From positions 1 through 64,000 of IMG/VR virus record IMGVR_UViG_3300030117_005706: a DNA stretch of 64,000 bases; one strand, written 5' to 3'. This document shows positions 1 to 12,900 of this stretch, piece by piece. Made by a program: the position numbers and the translations under genes. A model generated the notes under the pieces. It did not search any database. It was given only the letters and a program-made list of their open reading frames with translations, and was not told the origin of the DNA. This stretch comes from a virus. Position 1 is the first letter of the stretch. Each line of letters begins with the position of its first letter.

Positions 1-135
1 AACAAGGTGAGACAACTTGACCCGCAAGACGCAAACCAACTCCTCGTATGGGCTACCGTCATGCAACAGCATGACAAGCCTGAGCAACGTGACAGCATTT
101 ACTTGGGATATGACAACATCCCGCCTTTGGAGTGA
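1..135 (+). CDS. C-terminal end of an unknown protein (partial)
   Basis: The frame starting at base 1 is open through 44 codons to a TGA at 133-135, so the window begins inside a gene. The visible residues are polar and end in PPLE, with no motif I recognise. It lies just before a tape-measure-like short protein and the tail genes, so it probably belongs to the tail module. Its last codons (TTTGGAG) supply the Shine-Dalgarno sequence of the next gene. Function unknown. Confidence 0.6.
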   Translation, partial: NKVRQLDPQDANQLLVWATVMQQHDKPEQRDSIYLGYDNIPPLE

Positions 136-140
136 AAACA

Positions 141-611
141 ATGGTTGACGAAAAAATAGACACAGGTACGATGGAATCGATGAAACGATTCTCCGAGTTT
201 AGCGAGAAGTCACGCAACAACATGCGCTCGCTACGTGAGGAGATTCAAGAGTTCAATAAAGTGATGAACGCTGCTCATTCAACGACCGATACTTTACGAG
301 AATCTCTAAGACAAATGAGCAATATCCAGCCAGCGGAAACGTTGACTGAAACACTTGAAGCAAACAGAACGAATGCTACGACAAATGCACGGATTGCAAA
401 TACCCCTACCCCCGCACAATCTCAGCCAGCCGAGTCTGTTGGAATGAGTCAGAATGTCACCATCAACACGCTTCGCATCGACGTTAGCGGAGTGACTGAC
501 CGCAGCGATAAGCGTGCATTGGCACGTGAAATCAGCGAGATGGTTACAAAAGAATTGCGAGCAAAAATGGGCGGTCCACTGTCCACGTCAGGATTAAATC
601 GAGGTGTCTGA
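141..611 (+). CDS. small tape-measure-like tail protein
   Basis: A 156-residue protein. The N-terminal half is charged and predicted helical (residues about 5-80). A Thr/Pro/Gln-rich linker follows, then a C-terminal segment with the pattern NTLRIDVSGVTD and a helical REISEMV..ELRAKMGG end. That C-terminal arrangement is common at the end of phage tape-measure proteins, so a tail assembly or tape-measure-related role is inferred. The ATG at 141 is preferred over the GTG at 132 because TTTGGAG at 126-132 lies at normal Shine-Dalgarno distance. The gene overlaps the next by 8 bases. It could be a separate tail-tip protein. Confidence 0.6.
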   Translation: MVDEKIDTGTMESMKRFSEFSEKSRNNMRSLREEIQEFNKVMNAAHSTTDTLRESLRQMSNIQPAETLTETLEANRTNATTNARIANTPTPAQSQPAESVGMSQNVTINTLRIDVSGVTDRSDKRALAREISEMVTKELRAKMGGPLSTSGLNRGV

Positions 612-2355
612 TTTGACACAGCGTGTTCCTATTCGTCTTGTACAGGAGAATGGGAACCGTATCGACCTTGATGTTCAAACAATGGATTTGAAAATACACC
701 GTATATTCCAAGCATTCCCCATACCGTTTACAGGTGGCTTCAACGCAGGTGTTGATTTGAATATGGCAACCGTCGAAATCGAACTACAAGGTGTGTTTGC
801 CGATGAACCCGGACAGGAAGAGAGCGCCAAAGCGTCGGCTACAATTGAGTTTGGAGGCGATACGCCTCCTTTTTCTCCTCCCGATTCGGGTAGTGGTCAA
901 GGCGGCGCACCTGAGGCTTTTCCTCCAACTCCAAACGCTGCATCGAGTGGCTTTCGCATCGGCGGCTCAGCGTTCAACCCTTTTGGTCAGCGACCAGTAA
1001 TACCGACGACTCCGCCGACAACAGACGCAGACCAAGCGCAAGCAAATTTCTTGGCAAGGCTTCACAATCGTTATTTCATTCTACCTAACGCTTATCGCAT
1101 ATCATTGGGGAATGCAACTCCTCCGGGTGGTAATTATGTCAAATTCATCTTTGATACAAAGCGAAGTGGTTCAGTCAAAGAACCATTTGCATATCCACGC
1201 ATGGTGACACGCAACACTGACTTGACAACTGCGAGTAGCAGTGCAATCAGTGCGAACAGCGATGGTACACTCACTATTTCAATTGCATCGGGTGACCCAC
1301 GCACATGGTTTGAGACCCCTGATGACTTAGACGATACGGCGTTTGGGCTTGCTGTTGATGATAGCACACTCTTGGGCTACGTTCGCTCGGTTACATCAAA
1401 TAGCATTAAGTTCACACCGTTCGCAGGCGTTTCAGCATCAACCAACATCAACAGCAAAACAATACAAATTTTGACACGTACTGGGCGAGGCATTTACAAC
1501 AAAGCAACTGACCCTCCTACCATCGCTATACCAATCAAGCACATGTTTGACGAGAACCCACCAAACTTTGCCGATGGTTCGGCTCGTTCTGTTGGTACAG
1601 CCTCGTCACCGGGTGAGGTCTTGGCACACATTGTTTCTCAGGCTATAGAAAGCACAACTGCTGCTACAGTAGGCAGAATCAGTGACATTGATTTGGTTGC
1701 AGGTAGTGGTCAGTTGTCAGACGTATTCTCAACTGAACTTGTGACAGCGGGTAGCGGGTTTGACACCACTGTCAAAATCACACAAAAATTTGCTTTTGAC
1801 TTAGGAGCATTAGGAGAAATACCTACTGATATACCTGCAAACATTCGACCTGTCATCAATCCCTTCACGGGCGGTAAGACAGGGAACAAAGTCAAGTCCG
1901 CAGGGGACAAAGTACAGGACATTCTTGGTGTCGTTACTAACAGTCAAAACTTTCAGCAAAATGAAACAAATACAACGATAGGAGATGCGCTTGATTTTAT
2001 CAATCGCCTTACTACAAAATATCTTGACCAAAGGCCCGAAGACATTACTGACTCAGGCGATTACATAACTGGTATTCAAATACCGTATGATAGTTTAGCG
2101 ACGTTCGGCCTTGACTTACTTGACGGCGATACAGCGCAACGCAACTTTTTTACAACGTATGGAGAGAAAGATACGGAGAGCAAAGTTGCTGCTGCAAATC
2201 GCATTCATGCATCCCGCCCATTCAACCCAAGTGCACGAACGCATCGCACGAACGGAATCAAAGCAGTGGTCACAGATTTTGTTACCATGCACGACGCACA
2301 AGAGCGTTTGTATAACTTTACGATGAAACTGATTGCAGTCGACTCGTTACTATGA
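604..2355 (+). CDS. tail/baseplate structural protein, paralog 1
   Basis: A 583-residue protein of the tail module. Its ends match those of the next gene's product: an N-terminal block (VPIRL, then HRIFQAFPIPFT, then DLNMAT) and a later block (GIQIPYDSL followed by RNFFTTYG). The middle carries a Pro/Gly/Ser-rich insert at about residues 80-130 and beta-rich sequence. The paired ends suggest two related baseplate or tail-tip subunits that diverged in their central domains. The exact role is unknown. GTG at 604 overlaps the previous stop. However, GAGGTG at 601-606 is itself a Shine-Dalgarno sequence, so TTG at 613 could be the true start. Confidence 0.7.
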   Translation: MSDLTQRVPIRLVQENGNRIDLDVQTMDLKIHRIFQAFPIPFTGGFNAGVDLNMATVEIELQGVFADEPGQEESAKASATIEFGGDTPPFSPPDSGSGQGGAPEAFPPTPNAASSGFRIGGSAFNPFGQRPVIPTTPPTTDADQAQANFLARLHNRYFILPNAYRISLGNATPPGGNYVKFIFDTKRSGSVKEPFAYPRMVTRNTDLTTASSSAISANSDGTLTISIASGDPRTWFETPDDLDDTAFGLAVDDSTLLGYVRSVTSNSIKFTPFAGVSASTNINSKTIQILTRTGRGIYNKATDPPTIAIPIKHMFDENPPNFADGSARSVGTASSPGEVLAHIVSQAIESTTAATVGRISDIDLVAGSGQLSDVFSTELVTAGSGFDTTVKITQKFAFDLGALGEIPTDIPANIRPVINPFTGGKTGNKVKSAGDKVQDILGVVTNSQNFQQNETNTTIGDALDFINRLTTKYLDQRPEDITDSGDYITGIQIPYDSLATFGLDLLDGDTAQRNFFTTYGEKDTESKVAAANRIHASRPFNPSARTHRTNGIKAVVTDFVTMHDAQERLYNFTMKLIAVDSLL

Positions 2356-2364
2356 GGTGAAAGG

Positions 2365-3960
2365 ATGTCGTTACCAGTTCGTTTGATGTTTGGCGATAAT
2401 CGCTTCACCATACCTGTTCAGGCTGAGGAGATTACTATGGCAGTGCATCGTAAGTTACACGCTTTTCCAGTGCCGTTTACGAACTCTCAGCGAATAGGCA
2501 TTGATACTAACATGGCTACTTTACAGATGAACATGTCACTCATATTGGAGGATGACAGGGGCACCTTTGATTCGACTGGGCGCCCTCTTCAAAGCATTCT
2601 CTCGTTTGCATCATATCCTACAGACAAGGTTGTTCATCATTATGAGCCGTCTGATTTGCGATTTACCTCTTTTGGAAATTATGCAGCGGGTGCTACAAGT
2701 ATATCGATTGCTATTCCAAGAAGCAATGTGTTGCAAGCGATGATTGATGCAGGTTCCGCTACAGCGATTTTTGATAACTTTGGTCAGGTTGCAACAAAGG
2801 CAGCGAGTGAAAACATAAAAACGAGCACGGTTGGTAGCGTGTACAGGTTTGACCTGACACTCACTGGGGGTGGGCTTACACGTGCACTCAAGACAGGTGA
2901 TTTGATTGTCGTCAAATCGACACCATTTGCAAGCAAGATTGTATTCATCCCTGTTGCATCGGCAACAAACGACACTGGGCACATTATCAAATTAGTTATG
3001 GATGGCTCGACTACTTCAAACCGTGCAGGCGGTTCAGGTACTGCAAGCGTACGGTCAGGTCATAATTTGATAGAGAACGGAGATGTCATTATTGACGTGC
3101 CAGTTGGAGGCATCGACACAAACCCTGACAATGGTAACCCTGCTCAGACCATCGCACTCGTTGTAAAAGATGCTTTGGAACTGACGACGAACATCACGAA
3201 TCTTTCAGAAGGGGTCGATACCGTCGGGGGTAAGCGTGTGACCGACGTCGCTGACGTCGCTGTTTCTCCAAACAATGATGCCGTGCTTCTCGTTACGCAA
3301 AAGTTTACTAATCAAGATTTTACTTTTGCTTACAACGTGATAGGTCGTCACGACACACTAACTGACACGAGAACGGCCATTGCCAATACGAAGGCAAGAA
3401 GCAATTTGATGAGTGCAGGTGACAAAGCACAAACACTCATGGGGCTTTTTGCAAACGCTGACAACTCAGGTGATTTACTGAGAGGTATTCAAATCCCGTA
3501 TGATTCCCTCATCCAGTCGGATGCAGTCACACCCGAAGTTCGCAATTTCTTTACGACCTACGGGCGCAAAGCCAAGGCATCTCAAAAGACATCCGAAGCA
3601 AATATACTACCTTCTTCACAGCCCATGTTATCACCATCAGCCACTTCAAAAACTGGTTCAGACGTTTTAGGTGAGGCCGAAGAGTCAGGCGATACGAACT
3701 TACTTGACGAGGCGTTAGGGGCAGCGGAGGATGCTGTTGAGTTCGTACTCGATACTATTGGTTTGGGCAACTTGTATGACGGCTTCAAAGAAATTGCAAC
3801 GGGCATTGGAGATGCACTGACAGGAGAAGCATCTGACCGAGCGGGAATAAATGGTATTTACGTGTTGCCTGAAAACTTTCATTTACGCAAGGAGGCTGCC
3901 TTGAACTACTACGTGGCCGACCTTGATTTGATTATGGTTCACAAAGTGGCAGGTGTTTGA
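2365..3960 (+). CDS. tail/baseplate structural protein, paralog 2
   Basis: A 531-residue protein with a clear ATG start and GAGGTG just upstream. It shares with the previous protein an N-terminal block (LPVRLMF, then HRKLHAFPVPFT and DTNMAT) and a later block (GIQIPYDSL, then RNFFTTYG). The centre differs and is rich in Thr, Asp and beta-strand pattern. A C-terminal acidic, helical region (about residues 430-500) precedes a short hydrophobic end. Two adjacent paralogs before a giant adhesin-like protein fit a baseplate or distal-tail role. No enzymatic motif is seen. It overlaps the giant gene by 8 bases. Confidence 0.7.
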   Translation: MSLPVRLMFGDNRFTIPVQAEEITMAVHRKLHAFPVPFTNSQRIGIDTNMATLQMNMSLILEDDRGTFDSTGRPLQSILSFASYPTDKVVHHYEPSDLRFTSFGNYAAGATSISIAIPRSNVLQAMIDAGSATAIFDNFGQVATKAASENIKTSTVGSVYRFDLTLTGGGLTRALKTGDLIVVKSTPFASKIVFIPVASATNDTGHIIKLVMDGSTTSNRAGGSGTASVRSGHNLIENGDVIIDVPVGGIDTNPDNGNPAQTIALVVKDALELTTNITNLSEGVDTVGGKRVTDVADVAVSPNNDAVLLVTQKFTNQDFTFAYNVIGRHDTLTDTRTAIANTKARSNLMSAGDKAQTLMGLFANADNSGDLLRGIQIPYDSLIQSDAVTPEVRNFFTTYGRKAKASQKTSEANILPSSQPMLSPSATSKTGSDVLGEAEESGDTNLLDEALGAAEDAVEFVLDTIGLGNLYDGFKEIATGIGDALTGEASDRAGINGIYVLPENFHLRKEAALNYYVADLDLIMVHKVAGV

Positions 3961-6900
3961 TTTGGTTGTATCAGCGGATTCCACACATGCTATGCGATTC
4001 AATGGGATTTCCGATGCGGTCATCATCCCAATGCAAAGTTTCTCACAGAACGCAGGTAATTTACAATCAGGGGTACCAACAAGTGAGATGAGTATACCAA
4101 CCATACTCGACTCATTTACATTTGAATCGTGGATTATTCCCGACTCAGGTGGTATTGTTTGGGAATATGAACACGTTATGCGACTTGTAGTGGGCGCTCC
4201 ATCAAGTAGTGCACCTGCAAGTTTCCAAGTGAAATTGCGAAGCAAAAGCACAGGGAACGAAAATACTTTCACACTTAGTAGCGCAACCGCTGTGACGAAG
4301 CCTGACGGGACAGTTTCTCATTACGACGGAGTGCTTTACCCTCGTGCAGCACTTGATTTGCACAACTCTTATGATGCACTGGATGGCAGTAAGTCTGACA
4401 ATGCTGCCGTGCATGATGGGCACCGAGAACTGTTGCAGGTAGCCATTGTTTTCGACAAGCGTCATCTTTCATTACGAATAAACGGAGACGTCGTCGCTAC
4501 CAAAACATTGGACTCGGACCACGAACTTGTTCTTTATCCCACACAAATTTTCGTCGGAGGACAAGGAGGCGAATTCCGTGGCACTATTGAGACCATACAC
4601 TGGGCACGAGGTGCACTTGATAGCAGCATCGACCCACACGCACCAGTGTCCACAGATTCAACTCTCGGCCTTTGGCGGTTTGAAGAACCAGTCGAGCCAA
4701 TTTCGACGATTCTTACATTGCCTTCACTTTCGGCATCCACATCGGCTAACTCAGCCATCACAATCGGAACGACAGAAGCCCAATCCCTCATCGATACACT
4801 AACAGGTAAGAGTGGGATTACTTCGCTTGATTTAACATCTACGACTTATTCAGCAGGTAACTATACAGTGACAAAGAACGCAGCCAACTCAGAAAGTACA
4901 ATTACGATTCCACAAGTATCTTTTAACTTACTTATCAATCCACTCGGCTACAATCGCACCACAGGTGTTGCGAATAGAGAGGCACCTGAACGTGTGCGCC
5001 TTACAAACGTCGATGCAAGTGCAGGTACAATCACAGTTGAGAGTATACATCTTGACTTTGTCTCAAATACAACAAACGGGCGACGTGGGCTGCTCATGGC
5101 ACACAGTGCGAGTGATGCAGTGATTGTCATCGGTGACTGTCTTGTTGATAGCGGAACTGGCAACCAAGGTGTGGGTACAGGCACTCAGTTTTCAAACAGG
5201 CAAGGCCAAGTCGTTATTGACGAAAGTAGTTTTGAAAACCACGGAATTGTATTTTCGACACGCATGGCAATAGCCGATGACCCATACATGAAGTTTTCAG
5301 CAACAACAAACATGGGCACTGCATTCACAGCAGGTCACACAGGTCGACACATACTCAATCATGTCAAGAGTCACCCTTACATCGGTATGCTACCACGCCC
5401 AATTAATTCAGAAGTCGAGCAAAACATAGACGGCTCAGCGTCTGTTATGACGGCTACGTTTGGCCCACAGTATGCAAACGTGCGTGATGCTGCGCCTGCA
5501 AACTCGGTTGTTTCATTCTATGATGTTACAGGTCCATTTTCGGTTATGTCCACGCGCTTCACTGATACGCCTACACAAGTCGTTGAAAACGGAATGGCGG
5601 GTATATCCGATACCAAGCGAGGGTTGTTAGCAATTGGTGGACTGTTTGATGTGTCTCCATTTTTGTTGCGTTCAGGGCCTGATTCGATTCCCGAAGACAA
5701 TAGCGACGAACACATTCGTCACATGACTCCCTCAAAAGAAACGAGGACGGCTATACTAGAAGTTCCGTCTCTTGCTACATACAATCGACCTACACTCGTT
5801 CAAGTCAAATACAACGCAGTTGACATTACTGGGCGTGGCATCAAACACGCTGCGACTGCACGACTAACGACAGGGATTGGCGGTAGCGGAACTGTGTTGA
5901 CGTTTCCTTCGGTCAAGCAATTTGGTGCTAACGGTCAAAAAATACCTGCTGACTTTATTTCTATAGACGGAGAGGTTGCGGGGGTGAACTCAATTGTTGC
6001 AACAATCAACCACAGTGCGAACACTCTTACATTCGGGTCCGCAGCCACATCAGCATTCCAAACAGCAGCAACTGCCAATGCTATCGTCAATGTACATCTC
6101 AATGGAGGGGCTTTACTTGTTGAAAGCACATATCCTGATGTAGCCGAAGAAGTTACCTCAGGTACACGAATCATTGATTTGATTCATACAGACGTGGAAG
6201 CAGGCACTGCTCAACTTCACTCGGCAGGTGGGGTAATTCGTATGGTCAGCAACAGTCAGATGTTGTTCAAAGAAGGCGAATTGAACGGCGATGATGAAGA
6301 GGGCTATCAAACAGAACGTGCCCTTGACTTTTCGATGTGTCCTGACAATTATCTTCCTCTTCACAGTACAGACTCGGCGCAACTCAACCCACGTCGTATT
6401 TTTTCGCCTCGTGCAAGTGATACTACTCGTGATTCTGTATTCAATCGAATTGTCATTACACCGTCAGGTAACACCAGTGATAACTTTGATGTCGATACAG
6501 ATGGTTATCTTGTGCAAGGTAAACAAGGTGCTGTACGCAAAAGCACAGGCGTCTTTGTCAACAATGGTAGCGGTCACGCAGCGGGGACAACGACGATTAC
6601 TGTGGATGGTGCCAACGCTACAAATTTCTTTGCAGCAGGTACAAATGTGTACAGCCTTGACGGTGTTTTGCTCGGTGCAGTAAACAGTTCAACAAGCACG
6701 TCAATTACATTAGCAGCAGGTAGCACACAGGCTGTTGTTGACAACGAAGAGTTGTTTTACCAACCACGCAAGAGTGCAATTGGTACAGTTTCACAAAGTA
6801 GTGCTGTTCACGAGGTGTTTGACATTATATCGCACCGAACCGACAGGAACTTTGTTGAATTTGTTGTACAACCGTCAGACCGTAATCGATTCACACAACT

Positions 6901-9900
6901 GGCTAAGTTGTTTACAACTGGTGATGGAACACTCGTGCGAGCCAACCAGTTTGAGATTCACTATCTCATGGGACGAGGACGTGCGCTCACAATGTCTGAC
7001 GGTGACGCAGGTACGTCTATTCTCCGAGCACACGGGCTTGGGGCTGACATGGCTGCGAACTCAATTAGCGTCAAGGGCGACGGAGCACCTGATTCATTCG
7101 TCGTCAAAGAAACAATGCCCGGTTCGCCCGTTGTTACGGTAACACTCGGAGGTGCAGGTCAGGGTGCTATTAACACAAAGCCAACCTACAACCCTTCACC
7201 AACTGCTCGTCTCGGTTGGTCGACACGAAGAGACTGTTCAGTCAGAGTGTCGGCAACTACCAGTACGAAGGTTACGGTTGTGCCTCTCAATAACAAATCA
7301 TCAGCCCTTGCATCTTGGGGAACGTATTGCTTCCCGAAAGTTGGCCGAATATATTTTGCAGTTCCTGTGGAGTCAGGTGATAGTGCGACGAAGTATGCCT
7401 CAGCCGAATACACCAGCAAAGACGGAACGCAGTTCACGTTCTCTTCGGGAACGGGTCATACTGGTAGTGGTAAGTTTGTACTTACTGATGGGTCTGAAAG
7501 CGATTCTCTCAGTGCTTGGCTAACCGCAACTGGACTGAAAGTTGGGTCAACCGTTGAGGTGGACGACCAGTTCAACGAAGGCTCAATGTGCAACGATGGG
7601 ACAACCATCAATGACCGACTGTTCCAAACACTTGACACAGTTCAACACGATTACCAACTAGGCACTCAATACGCAAGTACACGAGCGATGGTTGAGATTC
7701 CCCTCTTTGACGATTTTTTCTTTGAAAACGAGGACGAGGGAATCTTCCCCGGACCTGACAACAGTATGAAGTTGCATCTTGACCCAACGTATGCTGCTCC
7801 GACATGGGCACCTAATCCTGTCGGACGGCGGGCACCGTCTATTGCGCCGGAAGACCCGACAGTCAACAGCGCATTTTCGACATCAATCAAGACAAATTCA
7901 CATCGTCGAGGCACTGTGATTAGTCAGCCATATGACTCGGCTAACCGACGCATTTATGTTCAAGATTACAAAGTCTTCCCGATTGCTACGGCTGCACCTG
8001 CTACAGTTGCATCAATTGATGGTGCACTCCGTTTCCGTCGGGCGTTTCTACCATCAGGTGAATGGGTGCTGTATGACGTCCGTAACACAAGTGGCTATCT
8101 TGAAGTAGCGGGTAGCACGACGGCTGACGACAACTGGGCGTTCAGCAAGAACTTCTTGCAAGAACTGTCAGTCGGTGTTTCAATCATTCCCGCATCGGGC
8201 TTCCAAGATATGAATTATCCTTCGATTGCTGACAACCCGTTGGTAGATAGTGCAGGGTTTGAATCTCGGCGACCTTACTATTTTGACCGTGCTAACGTCA
8301 TGACACAGGGGGGTAACGTAGACTATGGTATGAAGCAATATGTTAGTGCTGTCGAGTTCCGTGCAGGTCCTCGTGCAAATCCGCATCTTAAGCGTATCAA
8401 GAATAAACGTGCTCGTTCTACGAACAATCAGGCGTATCTTTCCAGTACACTGTTTTTGACTGACATAAGCGACTTTCCAAAGAGCAATGCACATGCATCG
8501 AATTACAAATACAGAATCGCTTGGTGGAATGGGACAGTGTACAAATTTGCTCACTACGATACAATCAACACTACAACAGGTGCGATGGTATTGAACAACA
8601 TTGACTCAGGTTTCACTCCACAAATTGGAGATGAAATTATCCTATGGGACATGCATGCGCCTTCGGGCATTTATCCTGAGGTTAAGGAAGATGCGTTTTT
8701 GAATACGACTTGGGCAAACCCATACTGTAACGGCGGACTGCGAGCAGGTGATACAATTTGGATGAACATGCACTACACAAACCCTCACGCAGTCGAGGGG
8801 CTGTTCTGTAAAAGTCGAGGGACGCTCAACGAGGCTGAGGTTTGGAGTGGATTCTTAGAGGGTGAAGGTGACTTTGCTACGACGCCACGTGAAAGTATAG
8901 CCATGGAGAACTTCTTGATTGGTAATTCGTGTATCGAAACCGCACGTAACTTCGTTCAGCACGTCAACAAAACGATTGAACTAAACTACGAAGCGCTGGG
9001 ATTGAGTGCGACGAATGCACCTACTGTTGCATACATAGACCCCTATCAATCGACTGAGGAACATGCACGTGTATTGTTGTACGACGTGGCGCACGACCGT
9101 GAATTTATTGCGTTCCAAGACCTTTGGATGCAAGTACAATCGAGTCCGCAGGCTGCGACCATCGGTAATGAACCAACATCAGCGGGCACAATCAACAATC
9201 AATCGACGGGAGCAGGTACAGGGCTTGATGTTGCTAACGGCTTCCCTTCACAGAATAAATCGCTTGCATCAACCACGCCATCCGAGTTTATGGAAGCAGC
9301 CATGGCACACAAGTCGACATGGAATTTGAATGTGGCACTTGGTACGCATGCAACTGGCTATCACGGACACACACCTAGTGACCCTGACCTCGTAGGAATA
9401 CAAATTCGCACAAACCCTGCCGTATCGTCAACCAAAGATGATTTAGCCAATGATGAACATCAGCAAATCAATGTATCAACGACTGAAAACTCGACGTTCT
9501 TTGACACACCTGATGGGACACGATGCATTCCAGTATTCTTAGCACTCAAAGGTATTCGTACAACGTCACTTGATTTGTCGACGCACGAAGAATCTCGCTT
9601 GCAGCATTTGCCTCACTGGTCTGACATGGACTTTGTTCGACGGCTTACGATTGACTTTGGCGAGATTGGAATGAAGGACGGCATTCGCAATATCGAGGCT
9701 GCTGCTCGTGAGATTGTTCGTCTGATAAATCAAGCAGGCGCACCCAATGGGCGAACACATGCACGAAAGCCTGCTGACCAATACTTTGGTGAAAGTGAAC
9801 GGTTTGCTTTGTCACGCGTAGCAAATCAGGCTGACGTGACAAATGGTATCATTGACCCTACGGCTGCTCATCTCAACGCAGGTTTTGCTGCTACTGGAAG

Positions 9901-12900
9901 TACACACGACCCTTCGCCATTTTGGGACAGGGAGAGAGCGTTTGCATCTCATGACCGTGGTACACATATGGGTTACATGCGTGCTCACCTTGGTCGAGTT
10001 GTAGCAGACTCAGGAGGTAAGCCCGGATTCAGTATCATTATTCACAGCACGATACCCGGTGCGTCAGGACGTAACTTCTGTGTATGGCTCGACAATGCAC
10101 GTGGTCAGTTATCTTATCGACCGCAGTTTTTGATTGGTCATGGTGGACGATTCCGTAACTATTGGTGTCAGCCTGACGAAATGACGGGCGAAAACATGCA
10201 CCCTGCGCCTATGCCAATCAATAGATTCGGTCGTCCCTTTGCACCAATCACCACGCTCAAAGAATATCTTCCACCCGATGAAGTAAATGAGCCATTCCGA
10301 AACAACCTTGAGTTCGGACCTGAGACTACAGGTACATCAAGTAACATGGCTTCATCAACTAGCGAAATCGCATCAGGTCGCAACTCTAACACAATCATTG
10401 ACGAATCGTTTGAGGCGAAAAGCCCCGCCTCTCAACTCATCGACGGATTGCGTATTGGCACACCTGCACGTGCTCGCATTAACTTCGGCGGTTTGACACA
10501 GGCAGGCATACCCGGTTGGGCACCTGACGCAGGCAACTGGGGCTTTGGCCGTGACCAACAAGATACTCGATTTGAGCACATTTACGGTAACAACGTCGCT
10601 GCATTTGCACAGCATGGAACAGTTGATGCGACATCGACTGGCGGTTACATACCTGATGAGCAATTGAGAACAGACAACATAGGCGACGGTCAACTGTATG
10701 GTATTCGATTCATCGACCATCGTGGTAAAAATCACACCATCCGTATGGTATATCGACAGCATGGTCAACCATTTGCAAACGATTTGACTGTACTACCGTC
10801 AACGCTTGACGATGAAACTGTCATACACTTTGATGACCGTGATGTAGGGCAAGGCGGATTCACGATTGGTAAGCACATGTTTGGCGAGGGTGATGTGTGT
10901 GGAGAGTTTACAGCAGGCACGAAAAAGAAATTTAAGGGTAATCTATGGAACAATTATCCGTCACCTGCGAGTGGTATATCAGCGACTGTTCAGGTAGTCA
11001 CAGTAAGTGGTGCTGATGCTCTTAAGATTACATTTACAGCCCCATACGATACAAGTAGTACGCTGAATCACCCTGACATCTTGGGTTATCTTGGATTCCC
11101 TGAAAAAGGTGTGATTCAACTGAATGACGTTGCGGGTACAGGTAATAGCGGTGAGCCACTCTATTATCAAAGTCGCTCACATCATGGCAAAGCAGGCTCG
11201 TCAGGAGTACACTACTTGTACAATGTTGAAGGTAACACGTCAGCGTATGGTTCAGGTGTCACACGAATCATCTGTCCACGCATGACGTTTACATCAGTAT
11301 TGACGGACGAGGTCATGGCTGCCGCAGTTGAGTTTGCTTTGACCATGGACGACCCAAATAGCGAAAACGTGGACAAGACTACGTTTGACTGTACACACAT
11401 GCTTGCACCTGACGGTCGCACGCTCGGTGAATGGGGTGTATCTCCTACAGCCATTCGTGTCAAATCACATTCAGCATCCAAGCGCATCATTCCACTACGA
11501 AAATTGTTTGAGGTCAGTCGTGAGAAAGACTGGGGATTCCAAGCGGGAGCATCTGTTCAAGCAACAGGTACTGACCACTTGGGCGGCTTGTCGTCTACCG
11601 AGATTGAAGATGGAACACGACTCGATGTTGGCTACATTCCAAAGACTGTGCTTCACATTACTACCAAATATCGAGGTACAAATGCAAACACGGCAACACC
11701 TGTTCTTGTCGATAGTGCGAACAATGTTGTTGATACAATCGATTGGAAACAAAACCTACGAGGCAACACGTTCTATAGAACAGAAGGCGACCGTGTTATA
11801 CCATGCGTCAACAGCCCTATGGTTAATGTCAATTCTAAAACAAGCACGACTATCACATTACCTTCAAGCCAATATCTGTATCTCATTACTACACCTGCGT
11901 CGACTGATACAGACAGTTGGGCTGAGAAAATTACGGTATGGCTTGGTAGCGAAGAATCAGGTATTGTATCAAGTAAACCCGGCGCAACATCAACATCTGT
12001 TCTTGAGTATGTTGCTGATTCAGCGCAGTGGAGTGGTACAATCGCAGCCAATAACATCCTCGTGAGGCAAGGTTCTATAGAGTATTCTTCGGAAGTTGGA
12101 GGTATACGCCGAGCAGGTAGTCATCACGGCGAGCCGTTCTTGCACTTCCGAGGCGCACACGATAGCCCTGACCACTGGGTGCCGCTGTACTTTGGTGGTG
12201 GATTTTCAGGTGTAACGCTCGATGTCAATGACGGTACACAAAACGACTACAGTGAGTTTTATGAACACCCATACTCAGGCGGACCGACAGGTTCGGCTGG
12301 ATTACAAAACGTTGGTGAGATAGCAGGCTCATACGCTTTGCTTGATGCAAACGCTATGCTTGCTATGTTCCCCGGAACACCGTATCTTGACCAACATGAA
12401 GGTCGCAACAGTATGCCATTCTTCAATCAAGATGCCATGCTGTCATTTGATTTAGATGCTGGTAATAGCACAAACGCTTCAAGCACTGGTGTGACGTACA
12501 CGGACAGTTCAACCACTGTTCGCTGTCAGCGACCAAGTCCAATTGTTCTCCGATTTTCACACCCACACGCTCGTTACACTGCGACGGGTGACGCTACTGA
12601 CCACACAACATACATGATTTTTGGACCCGGTCAAAGCGTACCTCACAACTTTGCAGCACACGAACCGCAACTATCCAGCATCGTTACCGGTGGTAACGGC
12701 TACAGCGGTGTGCCAACTGGCAAGAATTTACCTAATGAGATTGCACACGGTGCAGCCAGTCGCAATGGATTTAGTGCTCACTTGCCACCCACTGCTGAAT
12801 ATCAGAAAGGTAACGTACAAGGCTACAATTACGTCATGAATTGGGAGCCGTCAAAAGGCCATCCAAACAGCACTGGATTTGCTCAGACAGCAGGGCAAGG

